Of a stretch of DNA of 64,000 nucleotides, positions 32,520-43,802 are shown one piece after another (positions within the stretch are counted from its first letter, which is position 1; each line of letters opens with the position of its first letter). Made by a program: the position numbers and the translations under genes. Below the pieces are notes generated by a model. The model was not told where the DNA came from. It saw nothing but the letters and a program-made list of their open reading frames with translations, and made no database searches. Source of the stretch: Beverwykella pulmonaria (lineage: Eukaryota; Ascomycota; Dothideomycetes; Pleosporales; Melanommataceae); NCBI GenBank assembly GCA_001599595.1, contig BCHH01000006.1, forward strand, positions 2,712,319 to 2,776,318, read 5' to 3'.

Positions 32520-32603
32520 GAGTTATCGCGATAGTTGCACAAAATGCGTGTTCGGCCACCGTGGCCGGAAACCCCGGGTGGCCGAAATCTCCGTAGCCGA
32601 GCT
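32520..32603 (-). repeat. Right terminal inverted repeat of the pogo-like element
   Basis: Reverse complement starts AGCTCGGCTACGGAG and ends ATAACTC; followed by TA at 32604-32605. Confidence 0.9.
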
Positions 32604-33981
32604 TAGTTTTAGAAGAAGTTTGAGTCCAGCGTAACGGTTGTGATGGTAGCTTGAAGAATAGTGGTATCGTTGCGGCTTTCACAACCTAGATTTCCCCCCC
32701 GATAGATATATTTGGCAATTGATCTGCTCGCTTCGCAGCGTACACGCATTTCAGCGGTGAAACCAGCTCGTGAGGTTGCGAACTATCTGATCATGGCATC
32801 ACTCCGCTATTCACGGCGAAATAGTCCTATTGAGGCATGGCGTAGCTGTACAAAATCAAAGGTGTTGGATCCGAGCAAAGGTTTCTTGTCAAATTGTTAC
32901 CTCAGTGTTGTACCTGTTGACGGGGCTTATCCAATCGGCTTTGTTACTCGCGTCGCACAATATTTCAGCCCATCTTTGCACTCGTGAAGCTACTCAGGTC
33001 CAGAGTATGTGCAGATCCTCAGCTCACGCGTAGACCGCCGATTCCACCAGCTCTTGTCAAGCCAAGAGGCTCAATATTACGCTTGGCGAGCAAGCCGCAT
33101 CCTAGGCTAATGTTACCACAAATTGTGACCGGTCTTAACCCCTACCCTGAGCGAGGACATTAGCATGGTCGGGCTATACGTGTACAGAAGTATAGAAAGT
33201 TGTTAGAACCAACTGTTCACTTGCTACCTTTGTTAGTCAGGTGTCATTTCCTCGTATGAGAGGTCGGGTATATATACGCTTGGCAATTTCGACGCCACCG
33301 CTTCTTTCAGTGTAGGTGCTGAGTCGAATAACTGTGTTACTACGGGAAGAAATCTTCAAGGACTCCACAAATAACTTACAAGACTACGCCGTGAGGTAAT
33401 GCTAAGGTTACAAGCTCGTCGCCGAAACCAACACTTCCTGAGGATAGCTGACAACGATCAGCCAATCCGATTCTCAACCGCCACAACTTGAGCCGCAAAA
33501 GTTCTAGTGGCTGTGCGCCGAAGCGCAGAGCATAGTGGACGGGTTTTTGAGTAGGGTGGGCGATGCCAAGCATAAGCTTAATCTCACTCTCTAGGACGCC
33601 TACCGGGCTGCGCCTCAGAAGCATACTACCAAACCTTCCCCAGGGTTACAACACCTCTCTTAGATGACATCTCACGGCCGTCCACCGGCCACTTAACGGA
33701 GCTAAAGAATCGGGGTAGCTGAAGACGCTGCTTATCGACGATGTCCGAAGCACTTTAGATGGCAGTGTTGAGGAACACTGTGGTGCAACTTGTTCTCAAA
33801 GCTGAAGTAACCACAGTATAAAGGGCGCTGTCTTCTTGACCAGATAGCTTCCTATTATCATCAACAACAATCTGAACAATATTCCAATCCTCTCTTCCAT
33901 TCCCACTTCAAGACCTTGTCTTCTTACAACACTCATATCAATACCAATACATCAGCCTAACCAAAACCCCCCATCACAAAA
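32604..33981. other. Intergenic region upstream of a small secreted protein gene
   Basis: No gene recognised; frames are short. The last 180 bp look like a promoter: a TATAAAG tract at about 33817-33823 and C/A-rich leader sequence up to the ATG at 33982. Confidence 0.45.
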
Positions 33982-34377
33982 ATGAAGTCTACCATCGCCA
34001 TCACCTCCATTCTCCTCGCCCTCACCTCCAGCATCAGCGCCATCCCTTCACCCATCCCTCAAATCACCCTCCGCATCACCAACGACCAAACTGGCGCAAG
34101 TGCCGAAGCTACAGTCCCCGCCGACGGCATCCCACGCAACATTCCAGACCTTTTTCGCGGCACCGCAATCGACAGCAAAGACAGCATCATCGGTACCTCC
34201 GCCCAGCTTACAAAATTCTCCGACACCACCAAATGCTCCCTGCTGAATCTCAACATCAAAGACTGGGTCATCCAACTCGATGGCCGCGCACACAACTTTG
34301 CCGATCTCGATGGCGACAGCTCTAAGCCGATTCCTGTTTGGTTGGGTGGATTTACTTTCCAGTGTCCTCAGGCTTGA
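33982..34377 (+). CDS. Small secreted protein, unknown function
   Basis: Single exon, 131 aa. Signal peptide MKSTIAITSILLALTSSISA with a likely cleavage before IPSPIPQ. The mature part is about 110 residues with only two cysteines (KCSLLN and the penultimate block FQCPQA), which could form one disulfide. Conserved-looking segments are RITNDQTGASAEATVPADG and IKDWVIQLDGRAHNFADLDG. I do not recognise a family. The start context (CACAAAAATGAAG) and TATA tract 160 bp upstream support expression. It sits between two transposable elements, as effector-like genes often do, but there is no direct evidence that it is an effector. Confidence 0.75.
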   Translation: MKSTIAITSILLALTSSISAIPSPIPQITLRITNDQTGASAEATVPADGIPRNIPDLFRGTAIDSKDSIIGTSAQLTKFSDTTKCSLLNLNIKDWVIQLDGRAHNFADLDGDSSKPIPVWLGGFTFQCPQA

Positions 34378-34477
34378 AGGAATGTGCAGGAATGTGGCGT
34401 TATTGGGGGGAGTGGCAATGGGTTTCTTCGTGTTTTGTTCTTGCGATTCGATCACTCCTTTTTCGACGGTTGAGTGG

Positions 34478-34660
34478 TGTAAGCTAGGTGTCACGTGTCT
34501 CACATGACATACCATATGTCCTATTCCAGTTAGCTCACCCTTCATGGGTATATATAGTCGCTGTGCGAGCAGTCAGCTCTTCACGGCTTTCACACTCTTT
34601 ATACACACTTTCCATCAGACAGTTGACTTCCGCCTCTACTCGTGACACCAGGGATTTAGC
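34478..34660 (+). repeat. LTR-like repeat family B, copy 1
   Basis: Closely similar in reverse orientation to 56218-56395. Shared core: GACATACCATAT(G/A)TCCTATTC, AGCTCACCCTTCATGGGTATATATA, GTGCGAGCAGTCAGCTCTTC then ACGGCTTTCACACTCTTTAT, then ACACTTT...CATCAGAC. A TATATATA box and CACGTG sites make it look like a solo LTR, though clear TG...CA ends and a target duplication are not established. It starts about 100 bp after the small secreted protein gene. Confidence 0.75.
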
Positions 34661-34881
34661 GTGTGAGCATTGTGTATAGCTGTTCCTTTGTTATAATATT
34701 ATGAAGTACTACATCTTAGCGCTACGGACCGTAATGTTAAATTCCGTTATAATGAGTCGGTGACTGGCGACACTTGCCGCGCACCTCCAAGCTATAGCTT
34801 TATTAGTATAGTATTGGAACTAGCAACAACCTTGTATTCAATATTAATGATGGAGGACGTAACTTAATTGCGTAGCAACAC

Positions 34882-35013
34882 TGTAAGCCGAGGACACCAT
34901 AATGTCACGTGGATATGCCACTGACTAATCAGTCCGTCATATATATATCAGCTGTACATACATCACATACAATACACATCTGGACACTCTTTTCCTCCGC
35001 CCTCCAGCTTACA
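34882..35013 (+). repeat. 5' LTR of the copia element
   Basis: 132 bp, TGTAAGC...GCTTACA. Contains CACGTG, the near-palindrome ACTGACTAATCAGT and a TATATATATA promoter box. Nearly the same sequence occurs at 40042-40151 and, as a solo LTR, at 59947-60077. Confidence 0.93.
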
Positions 35014-35030
35014 GTTATGAGCCCGGTTCG
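35014..35030 (+). other. Primer binding site, complementary to the initiator tRNA-Met anticodon loop
   Basis: Immediately after the LTR comes GTTATGAGCCCGGTT. Its complement contains GGGCTCATAAC, the anticodon stem-loop of eukaryotic initiator tRNA-Met with anticodon CAT. Priming by an internal half-tRNA is known for Drosophila copia and Ty5-type elements. Confidence 0.75.
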
Positions 35031-35110
35031 TGCCTAACCGCACTATCAAATATCGTTTGACTATCACCGTTGTTTATTATTTGATCCTACCTATCAACCT
35101 CGTCGTCAAT

Positions 35111-38100
35111 ATGTCTACTACCGAACCCATTCTTCGAGGAAAATCCGACTGGGAGCACTGGATCTTTGTGGTCAAGCGAGTCGCTCAATCAGGAGACGTA
35201 TGGGATTATCTCAACCCCGAACAACCCTATCGTCCTCTCAACAAGCCTGAGAAACCTCCTCGTCCAACTGCCGTTCCTAATGCTGCTGGAACTGCTTCTA
35301 TCCAACCTACGCAGGGAGAGCTCACGCTATACAGTCAGGATATGAGTGCATATTACAAAGATATCAAAGAGTATTAGCAATTAAAAGATAAGTTAGGACA
35401 AGTTGGATCCTACATTGCTAAAACAATTTATCAGGACCTTATCTATCATATCCAAGACAAAGACGCTGTATACAATCAGCTCAAGACACTGCAAAAGCAC
35501 TACTTACCTACAAGCCAGGATTAGAAATATTAGGTTCAACAAGCGTACAAGACAGCTAAGATCCTGCATGCCCGCCAAACAAATATTAAGGACTAGTGCA
35601 ACGCCTTTCTTGCTGCCTACAATCACGCAAAACTACTTAAGCTGCCACAAGCACACGGCTTTCAACCTCACCACGATCTAATGCAAGCAATCAATTAGGT
35701 TAATCTAGGATATGCCGCTAGTATATTGCGCGAAATCTTCACCGCTGAGAAAGCCTAGGATGCAAACCCCAACGCTCCAATACTAGACTCTGTTTAGCTG
35801 TCAACTGTCGCCGCTAAATATCTGCAATACTATTGTGCCACACAATTAAAGAAAACCAATATACATAGGGGAGCATTTGGAGCAAAGCTAAACAGTGAAG
35901 AATCTCTATACAACAAGAAAACAGTTAGGAACAGTAGTAATCTAGCTAAGCTGTGCCTGTGTGGTGATATACACTGCTAGGGCCAATGTCCCTACATTAT
36001 TACATTACTGAGACTGAGAGGATTTGTCAAAGACCCTAAAAAAGCTAAGAAAGTTGCTAATTACAAGGCCACAGACAAGAGAGGTATACTAAACAAGGTC
36101 CGCAATAGGCAGCAGCAATACAAGAAGCGTTTTAACAAGCGCTATAGCAAGGGTAATAACAAGAAGGACAAATCTAATACAATAGAGATAGATGCTGGAG
36201 ACAACCCTGCTTAGCCACTAATACCACATGCATTTGTGGTATTTTTGTTAGCGTTCAGCCCTTAATTACATCAATTGCATCAATTGGAGCAGTACCTACT
36301 CCTCCACTCATGGACCTTGGATCTAGCTACTAATATCCACATTTGCAACAACCTGGCTGAATTCTAATAGGTGGCACTAGCAGCTAACAACAATATTATA
36401 CTCACTAGCAATGCCAAGATATCCATTTAGGCATAGGGAGAAGTGATGATACCCCTATTAACGCTAAAAGGCATCAAATCAACAACGCTCAAGCAAGTAG
36501 CGCTAATTCCGTCCTTCTTCACCAACCTTGTCTTACTATCACGCCTTGCATTATTAAATGTCCACTTTAACTCTAGCTGCAATACCCTGTATTAGCTAAC
36601 AGGATCAACCTAGGAAGACATCGCGCACCTTACCTAATATAGTGGTTACTAGCTTGTTGTACACCACACTAAGGCAATAACACCTTAGCAGCCACTTTAG
36701 CCATTTGCATATGCAACCACCAATTGTTGACCACAGTACTCCGCGCAGCTGCTTTAACCTTGGGCACTTACCAAGCCTTAACTGCATGTCTTAATAGCAC
36801 ACGCAGGCAGTAATGCAATTGACCATCTGGCCAACAATGTTGTTAGTATTAAGCCACCTAAGGGATCTGCTCCTTGTACTATTAACTGCAAAGAATGTCT
36901 GCAAAATAAGGCCCACAAAATTATATCTTGACGCATTGGACATGAGAGGGGTGCATTACGTCTATTTGAGACAGTTGCTATCAACATTATTAAGCTTGAT
37001 GCCCCTGGCTACAATAGTTATCAATATGTGTTCTATAGATTCAACCTATTTACAAAGTTCAATTTTGTATACACAATGCCCCAACGCGATAAGGAAGCAC
37101 TGCTTAATATCCTTATACAACTAGATTAAACTATCAAACGCGAGTTCAATACTACTGTTACATTTATAATTGCAGATGACAAGAGAGGATATAGCCTCAA
37201 TAACAACTTAACTTGTGCATATTGCGCAGCACATGGTATCAACTTTTAGATCAGAGCACCTTATACTAAGGAGCAAAATGGCTCTGCAGAACGCTTAGGA
37301 AAGAATCTAATTGAATAATTGCAATCTATCAAAGGCACATTAAACCTACCACCAGCACTTGGCCCTGAAATCTATGTAACAGCAGGATATATACTCAATC
37401 AAACGCCAACAAAAGCATTAGGCTGGAAGACTCTATTTAAGGTGGCATATAACAAGAAGCCTTCAATTGCTTACCTTTGTGTATATAGCTGTTGCGCATA
37501 CGCACTCTGTACACAGATACCTAGAGGCGACAAATTGACACCACGTGCTTTAATTGGATACCTTGTTAGTTATAATTCTTCAAACATATACTAAGTATAG
37601 CTGCTAAAAGCCAGGAGCAGAGCACATCAAGGAAAGGTTATTCAGACACAAGATGTTACCTTCAAGGAGGATCTATTCTATAATCACTGCGATGATTCTG
37701 ATATACTACTGCAAGGGCAAGAACTGGAGGATATCTCACAAACACTTTATATGCCACCACCTTGAAATCCTGAAGAATCGTCTGAATCAGAATTAGAACA
37801 CGAGCCTAATCAACCTGCTGATCCTTATCAATCCAATCAACCTTCCTATCACTATCAATTCGATCACCTTATGGATCAGAATCGAATCAATCAGTCGAGT
37901 CAAAACAAATCACATGATCAGCCATCTCATCTACCGACTCCTGATAGCTCGACATCACCGTCAGTAAATATCACTCCTGATTCGCACACACAGTCATCAA
38001 CCACACGGTCATCAACTGTTCAGTCAACCACCTCTGAAACAAGCGACGCTCGTCAACTACATGAAGAAATGGCCGCTGCTTCTACTTCCACTAGAAAGCG

Positions 38101-39904
38101 TAAGCAACGAGATTTAACTGACTCAAATGCAGCACAAAATCGCGAACTTATTAATAGCAACCTGCGACAATCTTATATCCTTCCTCAAGGATCTACCAGA
38201 ACTAGGAAACTGTCTCAAAGGAATAGCAGCTTTTATATCACTAAGTACTAGTCAACCTTTGTCACTGCACTATTAAAAGGACCCAAAACACGATTTTATT
38301 AGAGCCAGCTGCCATCAGAGCCAATATCCTACAAGGAGGTAATGAAGCTACCTTATCCACACAACCAAGGATTCCTAGCAGCTGCTTGACGCGAGATTAG
38401 CACAATCTAGCGCAAAGGGACATACACAAAGATAGCATAGAAAGACTTTAATGCCAATAATTACGAAGTTCTCCTAATAATGTGGAGATTTACACACAAG
38501 CTTGACAGTGAAGGATATCTTACTAATTACAAAGCTAGGATCTGTGTGCGTGGCGACCTCTAGACTACTGCTGAAGACACATATACGGCCACATTAGCTA
38601 TTTAAACCTTCCAAGCCGTGATGGCCATCGCAGCCCATTTCAATCTAGAGATGAGACACTACAACGCTGTCAACGCGTTTACCAACGCTTAATTAGAAAC
38701 GCCTGTCTATTGCCACGCACTAGACAGCTTCTCTAACCCTAACCACCTATAGGAGCTGCACCGCGCGCTATACAGCCTCAAGATATCACCACTACTATAG
38801 TACAAGGACCTCACCAAGTCGCTCAAGGAGCTAGGACTTGAAGAAGTCAAAGAAGCTCCGTGCCTGTGGATGAACAACAAGCTACTAGTATTCTTCTATG
38901 TAGATAATATTGTCGTCCTCGTCAAACTAGGTCATACAAAAGTAATCAAACAGTTTGAACAAAAGCTCCTGCAGCAATATAAGATTAGATGTCTAGGAGA
39001 ACTAACTACCTTCTGTAGAATTCAAATTCAACACAACTAAGAAGCAGGAAAGATATGTCTATTACAAGGTGCTTATATCGACAAACTAGTACTTAAATTC
39101 CCGCCACCAAAGCCTATCAAAGCTTCAACACTGCTACCGCTCAAGGAACTGCTTCCGTCACCAAAACAGACAGAAAATGAAGCCAATATCACTCACTACG
39201 GTCAGCTAGTTGGATCAATCGGACACGCAGCGGAAGTTACTCGGCCCGATATCGCAAAAGCATATTCCAAGCTTGCCGAATTCTTGATCAATCCGTCGCA
39301 ACAACATATTGACGCCGCATATCACGTGATCGCATACCTTGGTCAGACACGTGATTGGTCACTGTGCTATAATNCATCAGTATCAACCNACTCAGCCTAT
39401 ATCGCCGACCGCGAAGAACCCGACTTCTTTGGAGCCTCAGACGCATCATATGCTGATGACAAGGCCACGCGCAAAAGCTCACAAGGGTATATCTTCTTCC
39501 TATTTGGCGGTCCTATCGACTGGAAAGCGACGCTGCAGCGCTGTGTCACCAAATCAACCACCGAATCCAAACTGATCGCTGCATCATCAGCCAGCACTAA
39601 ATTGATATGGTGGTGGAGACTATTCAAATCCATCAGATTCAAGCTTGACAATGAGCAACTGCTATACTGCGACAATCAACAGACAATTCAATTGCTAAAA
39701 GAAGCTTCTCCGCGTCTCAAAACTAAACTACAGCACGTCAATATCCATCATCACTGGCTTCGTCAAGAGGTTTAAAACAATCAAATCAATCTTGCATATA
39801 TCCAGACCAATAGTCAACTAGCTGACGGTCTTACAAAGCTGTTGCCAAGACAAAGGCATGAACACTGGGTATCCCTTTTGCATTTTGAGGATTTCCCATT
39901 ATAA
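35111..39904 (+). pseudogene. Copia gag-pol polyprotein, stop-riddled
   Basis: Gag begins MSTTEPILRGKSDWEHWIFVVK. A CxxC...H zinc-knuckle remnant (CLCGDIHC) is near 35955. The integrase core and C-terminal part show YTKEQNGSAERLGKN and GYLVSYNSSNIY (about 37150-37600). The reverse transcriptase runs from about 38280, with FFYVDNIVVLVK: the catalytic YVDD now reads YVDN, a G-to-A change. RNase H is at about 39300-39780 (SDASYADDKATRKSSQG and STTESKLIAASSA). Dozens of in-frame TAG/TAA codons stand where Gln or Trp is expected, consistent with RIP. No other frame compensates, so the copy cannot make a full polyprotein. Confidence 0.92.
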
Positions 39905-39961
39905 CTGTCCTGTGTATTTTCATTTATTTTGTATTTATTTACTGTACATTGCTGTCAATTC

Positions 39962-40041
39962 NNNNNNNNNNNNNNNNNNNNNNNNNNNNNNNNNNNNNNN
40001 NNNNNNNNNNNNNNNNNNNNNNNNNNNNNNNNNNNNNNNNN
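39962..40041. other. Assembly gap (80 N)
   Basis: Run of 80 N just before the recognisable part of the 3' LTR. Comparison with the other LTR copies indicates the LTR starts at about 40021, inside the gap if its length is right. Single ambiguous bases also occur at 39374, 39389, 41262 and 41267. Confidence 0.98.
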
Positions 40042-40151
40042 TGTCACGTGGATATGCCACTGACTAATCAGTCCGTCATATATATATCAGCTGTACATAC
40101 ATCACATACAATACACATCTTGACACCTCTTCCTCCGCCCTCCAGCTTACA
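40021..40151 (+). repeat. 3' LTR of the copia element, 5' end hidden in the gap
   Basis: From 40042 it matches the 5' LTR from TGTCACGTGGATATGCCACT to GCTTACA with a few differences (for example TTGACACC against TGGACACT). The AACAC duplication follows at 40152. Confidence 0.9.
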
Positions 40152-40846
40152 AACACAGCTAAATGCATTATCATCTCAGCACCTTCAGTAAAGCAATTAA
40201 GGAACCCCATGATTTGCGTAGGTAAGCTACTATAGTGCCTTTAAATCCTATTACAATCTAATAGTTAGTCTTATTAAAGTTATAAGTATCCTTATTACAA
40301 AACCTGTACTTTACCTTCACGTTGCGAACAAGGTTAAACCAAGGGCTGGTGGTCGTGGTGTGAACTTTGCTCGTACTTTTTCAGTAAATTCCGAGAGTTA
40401 ACTTTCCAGGACTGTGAAGATTTGCCTCACATTCCACTCAAAAATTCCAGTGGTTAACCCATGATAAGTCGTGAATTGACTGATCACTGTCTCATATTAC
40501 TCAAACGGCTCTATAATACACAAATGTAAATCAATCGAAATTGGTGAATTCCATGCGAGATGGCGAGGTTCTCCACATAGAGGCAAAGGATTATCTTTCA
40601 TCAAATGCGAGCGCATTGAGACTGCTTCCTTGGTCAATTTAAGAAAATGTGACGTCAGGGCAGTCCAATCAACACTGAAAGATGAACAAGGTTGTTGAGC
40701 GCATGGGAAAACGCTTCTGAAATCAAACTGTGTGTATGAGCGAACAAGAAAGTAATCGTGAATAATATTACAACATACAACATGAGATAAATCTCGGATA
40801 GGAGAAATGGATTTTGTTGGGGGTGGGGGGAAGGTCGGACGATATA

Positions 40847-40931
40847 CCGCATAATCTGGCAGAAGTGAACTTTGCTAGGCTCAATCAGGCAGGTTGGTCC
40901 TCCAGTAAGATGGCTGCTGGTGGGGCCGTTT
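40847..40931 (+). repeat. Inverted repeat arm 1 (about 85 bp)
   Basis: Nearly identical to the reverse complement of 41831-41917: TACCGCATAATCTGGCAGAA, then GTGAACTTTGCTAGGCTCAA, then GCAGGTTGGTCCTCCAGTAA and GATGGCTGCTGGTGGGG. The two arms are 900 bp apart. Confidence 0.85.
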
Positions 40932-41830
40932 AATGCTTTGTAATCGCGGGGAATCAACGTCAGTCTATCTATACTACGTGTGACCGTGTTCTTGCGTTAA
41001 CCATGGCTACTACAAAAGACTGTGAGCTTGTCTGTAAGTTACTGAGGTCGTTTATTACCGTCGCCACTGATATAATGTAGTCGCCACTAAGGATTTCTTG
41101 AACAGTTAGTGCTTTGAAGCGTTCAGCTCTATTGAATCGTCCGTCGCCAACCATCTGAACCCGATGCCCTTGCCGTATACGAAATACGCGTAGGGCTACC
41201 TCTTACAAGCTTAGATAGAGAGATATCAAGACCACACTTTGGCTGGGTTCGAGAGGGTAGTNGGGCNGAAGTAGAGGCACAACTTGATGCTGGGAAGATT
41301 GTAGAGGTGAGAATAATGCCGTACCCATCCGGTAAGGTGTATAAGAAGAGGTGGAGGAGGTGAAATCCTCATTTCCGCGTGGAGCAGGAGTTCTATGAGG
41401 GACAGGGACAGCGGGAGAGTTATTAGTTAAAAATAAATGGCCCCAGGTTGATGTTACTGTGTTGTTGTACATGTTTGCATTCTTATAGTTATACAATAGA
41501 TAGTTATATAATATTATACAAAACTACTCTGGCTTCTTCCCGTCTTTCCTCGCCTTCTCCCTCCTTGCCTTCTTCTGCGCTGCGCGGCGCTTATTAGGGG
41601 ATACGTTCTGGAGCGTAGTAGTTGATGGCAGAGTAGGTGCAACGGGTGTGTCTCGAGAAGGAACAGGGTCTGCGGCAGGTGAGCCATCAGCCCAGATAGT
41701 AATGTCTGATTTAAAACGGCCCCGAGGCATGGCATATGGTGATGGACGAGAAGTGGATTAATTTACGGCCCCAGCTGAGGGTCGCAAGGGCCCAAGCGTG
41801 TTTGATGGCAAGGCATTCAGCCTCTGAATA

Positions 41831-41917
41831 AACAGCCCCACCAGCAGCCATCTTACTGGAGGACCAACCTGCCTGATTGAGCCTAGCAAAGTTCACTTCT
41901 GCCAGATTATGCGGTAG
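41831..41917 (-). repeat. Inverted repeat arm 2 (about 87 bp)
   Basis: Reverse-complement partner of 40847-40931, with one mismatch near the GGGGC(C/T)GTTTA end. In this arm the sequence lies in an open minus-strand frame that continues (YSEAECLAIKHAW), so this is likely the parent copy. Confidence 0.85.
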
Positions 41918-42465
41918 TGAGGAAAAGTATTCTAGCTCGACGTTATGACCAATTTTGCGAGATAGGTGAATGGCCGGAAGTCGTACGAGGACATGTTAGA
42001 AATACAGTTAGATGTAACAGTTCCACGTTAAAGAGACAGGAGTTCGGATGTTTGAGGCGACAATCTAATAAACTATGGTAGTGATGAAGAATGATCTAAA
42101 CATGTACAAACGGAAACTTTTAAAAAGGCACTTCACATAATGATCGGTCTGTTGAACGCGAATACTCTTTCATAATCGCATATAAAAAAGGACTGATGGA
42201 GTTTTGCCATATATCAGCCATCTAATTGTACAGAAGTCAAAGAAAGAAAATCTCTGCTATGACAGATAAAAGTCCAACTCTCTGCTACTATGCCCAAACA
42301 TTCTAAAGAACGATCAGCAACAACCATATCAGAAGAGGTGAATAACTCACTGTCAGGTTACAACCTCAAGTTTATTCTTCTATTATACACGTCATTCATC
42401 AAACCCATCTTATGTACTCTGGTGCATTCAGTGCTTCGGAGGGGGCGTCTGAATTGCTACCATGT

Positions 42466-43326
42466 TCAACTCCTCGATCGATTCCACCTAGGATAAATTG
42501 TCGACGTTAAAGTGAGCCTTGTACAATCCGTTGCAGTAGGGGTAATCTGAGTAAGTGTCTTTTTGGCTTGAATAGTAAGCTGAGGAGTAGCCTGACGAGG
42601 AACTCTATTGTCAGGTGCGCCTCTTTCCGAATCTACCTCTACATCGACTTCTTTAATGACGTCGTAGTCGTCTTCATTGGTGGGAGACGAGTCATCCAGA
42701 GAGGGTTCATCGACGGCCATAACATCATATTCTTCGTCGTTGCTGTTCGATTTTGACAGCGGCTGGCCATTCTCATCTACCTCGACGATTTCGTAATCTT
42801 GATCATCGGCGGTGGTGCTTATATTTGAAACTGGATCCCCATTCTCATTCACCTCAACAATGTCGTAGTCCTCTTCGTTGGTGTCGGAATTTGTCTCGAA
42901 GATAGGGTCTCCATTTTCATCTACGACCACGACGTCGTAGCCTTCATCGGCAGCGTCAGGGATGAGATTGCCGTTCTCATCTACTACCACGATCACTTCG
43001 TCTTCATTCTCGAGGGTTGGGACTGAAGTAGCTTGCGAATCGCCTGTGGGAGTTGGAGATTGACCTGACGCTTTGCTGGGTTGATTCGGTGCTTGACTGG
43101 GATTAAACACTGGATCTGGATCGACACCGTCGCCAGCTGGGTTGGGGAAGAGTGATGGGTCGTCGTCTTCATCGTCGGCTCCGTCTCCGATTTGGGTGGG
43201 TGGTCGATTGGGAATCTGCATCGATGACTGGAAGGGGAACGTTAGTTGGGGTACGATAAAGGGTACTTCACTGTGCAATAATAAGATTTTGAAGTGTAAG
43301 TAAATATCTTCGGGGAGGTGAGCCAT
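42466..43326 (-). CDS. Acidic repeat protein (VDENG repeats), unknown function
   Basis: Frame of 286 aa on the minus strand. The N-terminal 35 residues are unlike the rest, and a possible splice acceptor (CCTTCCAG) just before SSMQIPNRPPTQIGDG suggests the real first exon may lie elsewhere. The core is an imperfect tandem repeat of about 26 residues: VIVVVDENGNLIPD, YDVVVVDENGDPIFE, YDIVEVNENGDPVSN, YEIVEVDENGQPLSK, then two degenerate units (YDVMAVDEPSLDD, YDVIKEVDVEVD). It is strongly acidic with Ser/Thr linkers, then a basic Ser/Thr-rich C-terminus. No known domain. It lies 476 bp downstream of the WSC gene on the same strand, so a single longer gene cannot be fully excluded. Confidence 0.6.
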   Translation of the reverse strand: MAHLPEDIYLHFKILLLHSEVPFIVPQLTFPFQSSMQIPNRPPTQIGDGADDEDDDPSLFPNPAGDGVDPDPVFNPSQAPNQPSKASGQSPTPTGDSQATSVPTLENEDEVIVVVDENGNLIPDAADEGYDVVVVDENGDPIFETNSDTNEEDYDIVEVNENGDPVSNISTTADDQDYEIVEVDENGQPLSKSNSNDEEYDVMAVDEPSLDDSSPTNEDDYDVIKEVDVEVDSERGAPDNRVPRQATPQLTIQAKKTLTQITPTATDCTRLTLTSTIYPRWNRSRS

Positions 43327-43802
43327 ATACGGGGGGTTGAAATTGGTAACCGTAGTGATCGTGGTGAATTATATGGTATAAGTTGGCTCCGTGGCATGGT
43401 TGGTGATTGATATAAGTTGGGTATTTATGAAGGGATTACGGAAAGGTAGCAACATCTTCGGCATCGTAGTGGGAGTAACAGAGAGTGGAGATATTTTGTG
43501 GTTGATATACTATGAAGCACTGCAGGTTCTAGTAAATCAAGGGAGTTAGAGGTGCACAACAAGGGTGGAATTAGAAGACTTACTCATAGGTGGGTGTCAA
43601 TGGAGGAATAAGTGTTCATACGCGTCAGGGGTGCCATCAGCATGTATGCCGTGAGCTCCCATATACTGTTGCTGTCGGTCGATGTAGGGGCAGTGTTGGT
43701 GTTGGTCCAGAGGATTGTTGTGTGATATATTGTGGCGGTGTAGTGCTGTATGCCGTGGACATCTTTCGTGTTCATATTTATACCAACCCGTATCCATACC
43801 AA

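Larger units (their letters stand above)
30384..32603 (+). mobile_element. Pogo/Fot1-like DNA transposon, complete ends, inactivated
   Basis: Bounded by 84-bp terminal inverted repeats (30384-30467 and 32520-32603) that agree at most positions; both contain the GGCCACCGTGGCC palindrome. The element is flanked by TA on both sides (30382-30383 and 32604-32605), the target duplication of the Tc1/mariner/pogo group. It encodes a transposase in the plus direction, now full of stop codons, and carries a 188-bp nested insertion. Total length 2220 bp including the insertion. Differences between the two TIRs are mostly C/T or G/A. Confidence 0.9.
34882..40151 (+). mobile_element. Ty1/copia LTR retrotransposon, full length, inactivated
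   Basis: Starts TGTAAGC at 34882 and ends GCTTACA at 40151. It is flanked by the 5-bp direct repeat AACAC (34877-34881 and 40152-40156), a perfect target duplication. LTRs are about 131 bp. The internal region encodes gag, zinc knuckle, integrase, reverse transcriptase and RNase H in copia order (integrase before RT). The reading frame is interrupted by many TAG codons at expected Gln/Trp positions. An 80-base N gap (39962-40041) removes the polypurine tract and the start of the 3' LTR. Confidence 0.95.
40152..42465. other. Gene-poor interval with an inverted duplication
   Basis: No intact gene is supported. Minus-strand frames at 41521-41740 (basic Lys/Arg-rich end, RRAAQKKARREKARKDG) and 41711-41980 (NFARLNQAGWSSSKMAAGG and YSEAECLAIKHAW) could be two exons of one unrecognised gene: a GTAAAT donor at about 41764 lies between them. 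The segment around NFARLNQAGW is repeated in inverted orientation at 40847-40931. Confidence 0.45.

Noticed and set aside
39858..40191. Open frames running through the N gap
   Set aside because: They exist only because unknown bases are read as open codons.
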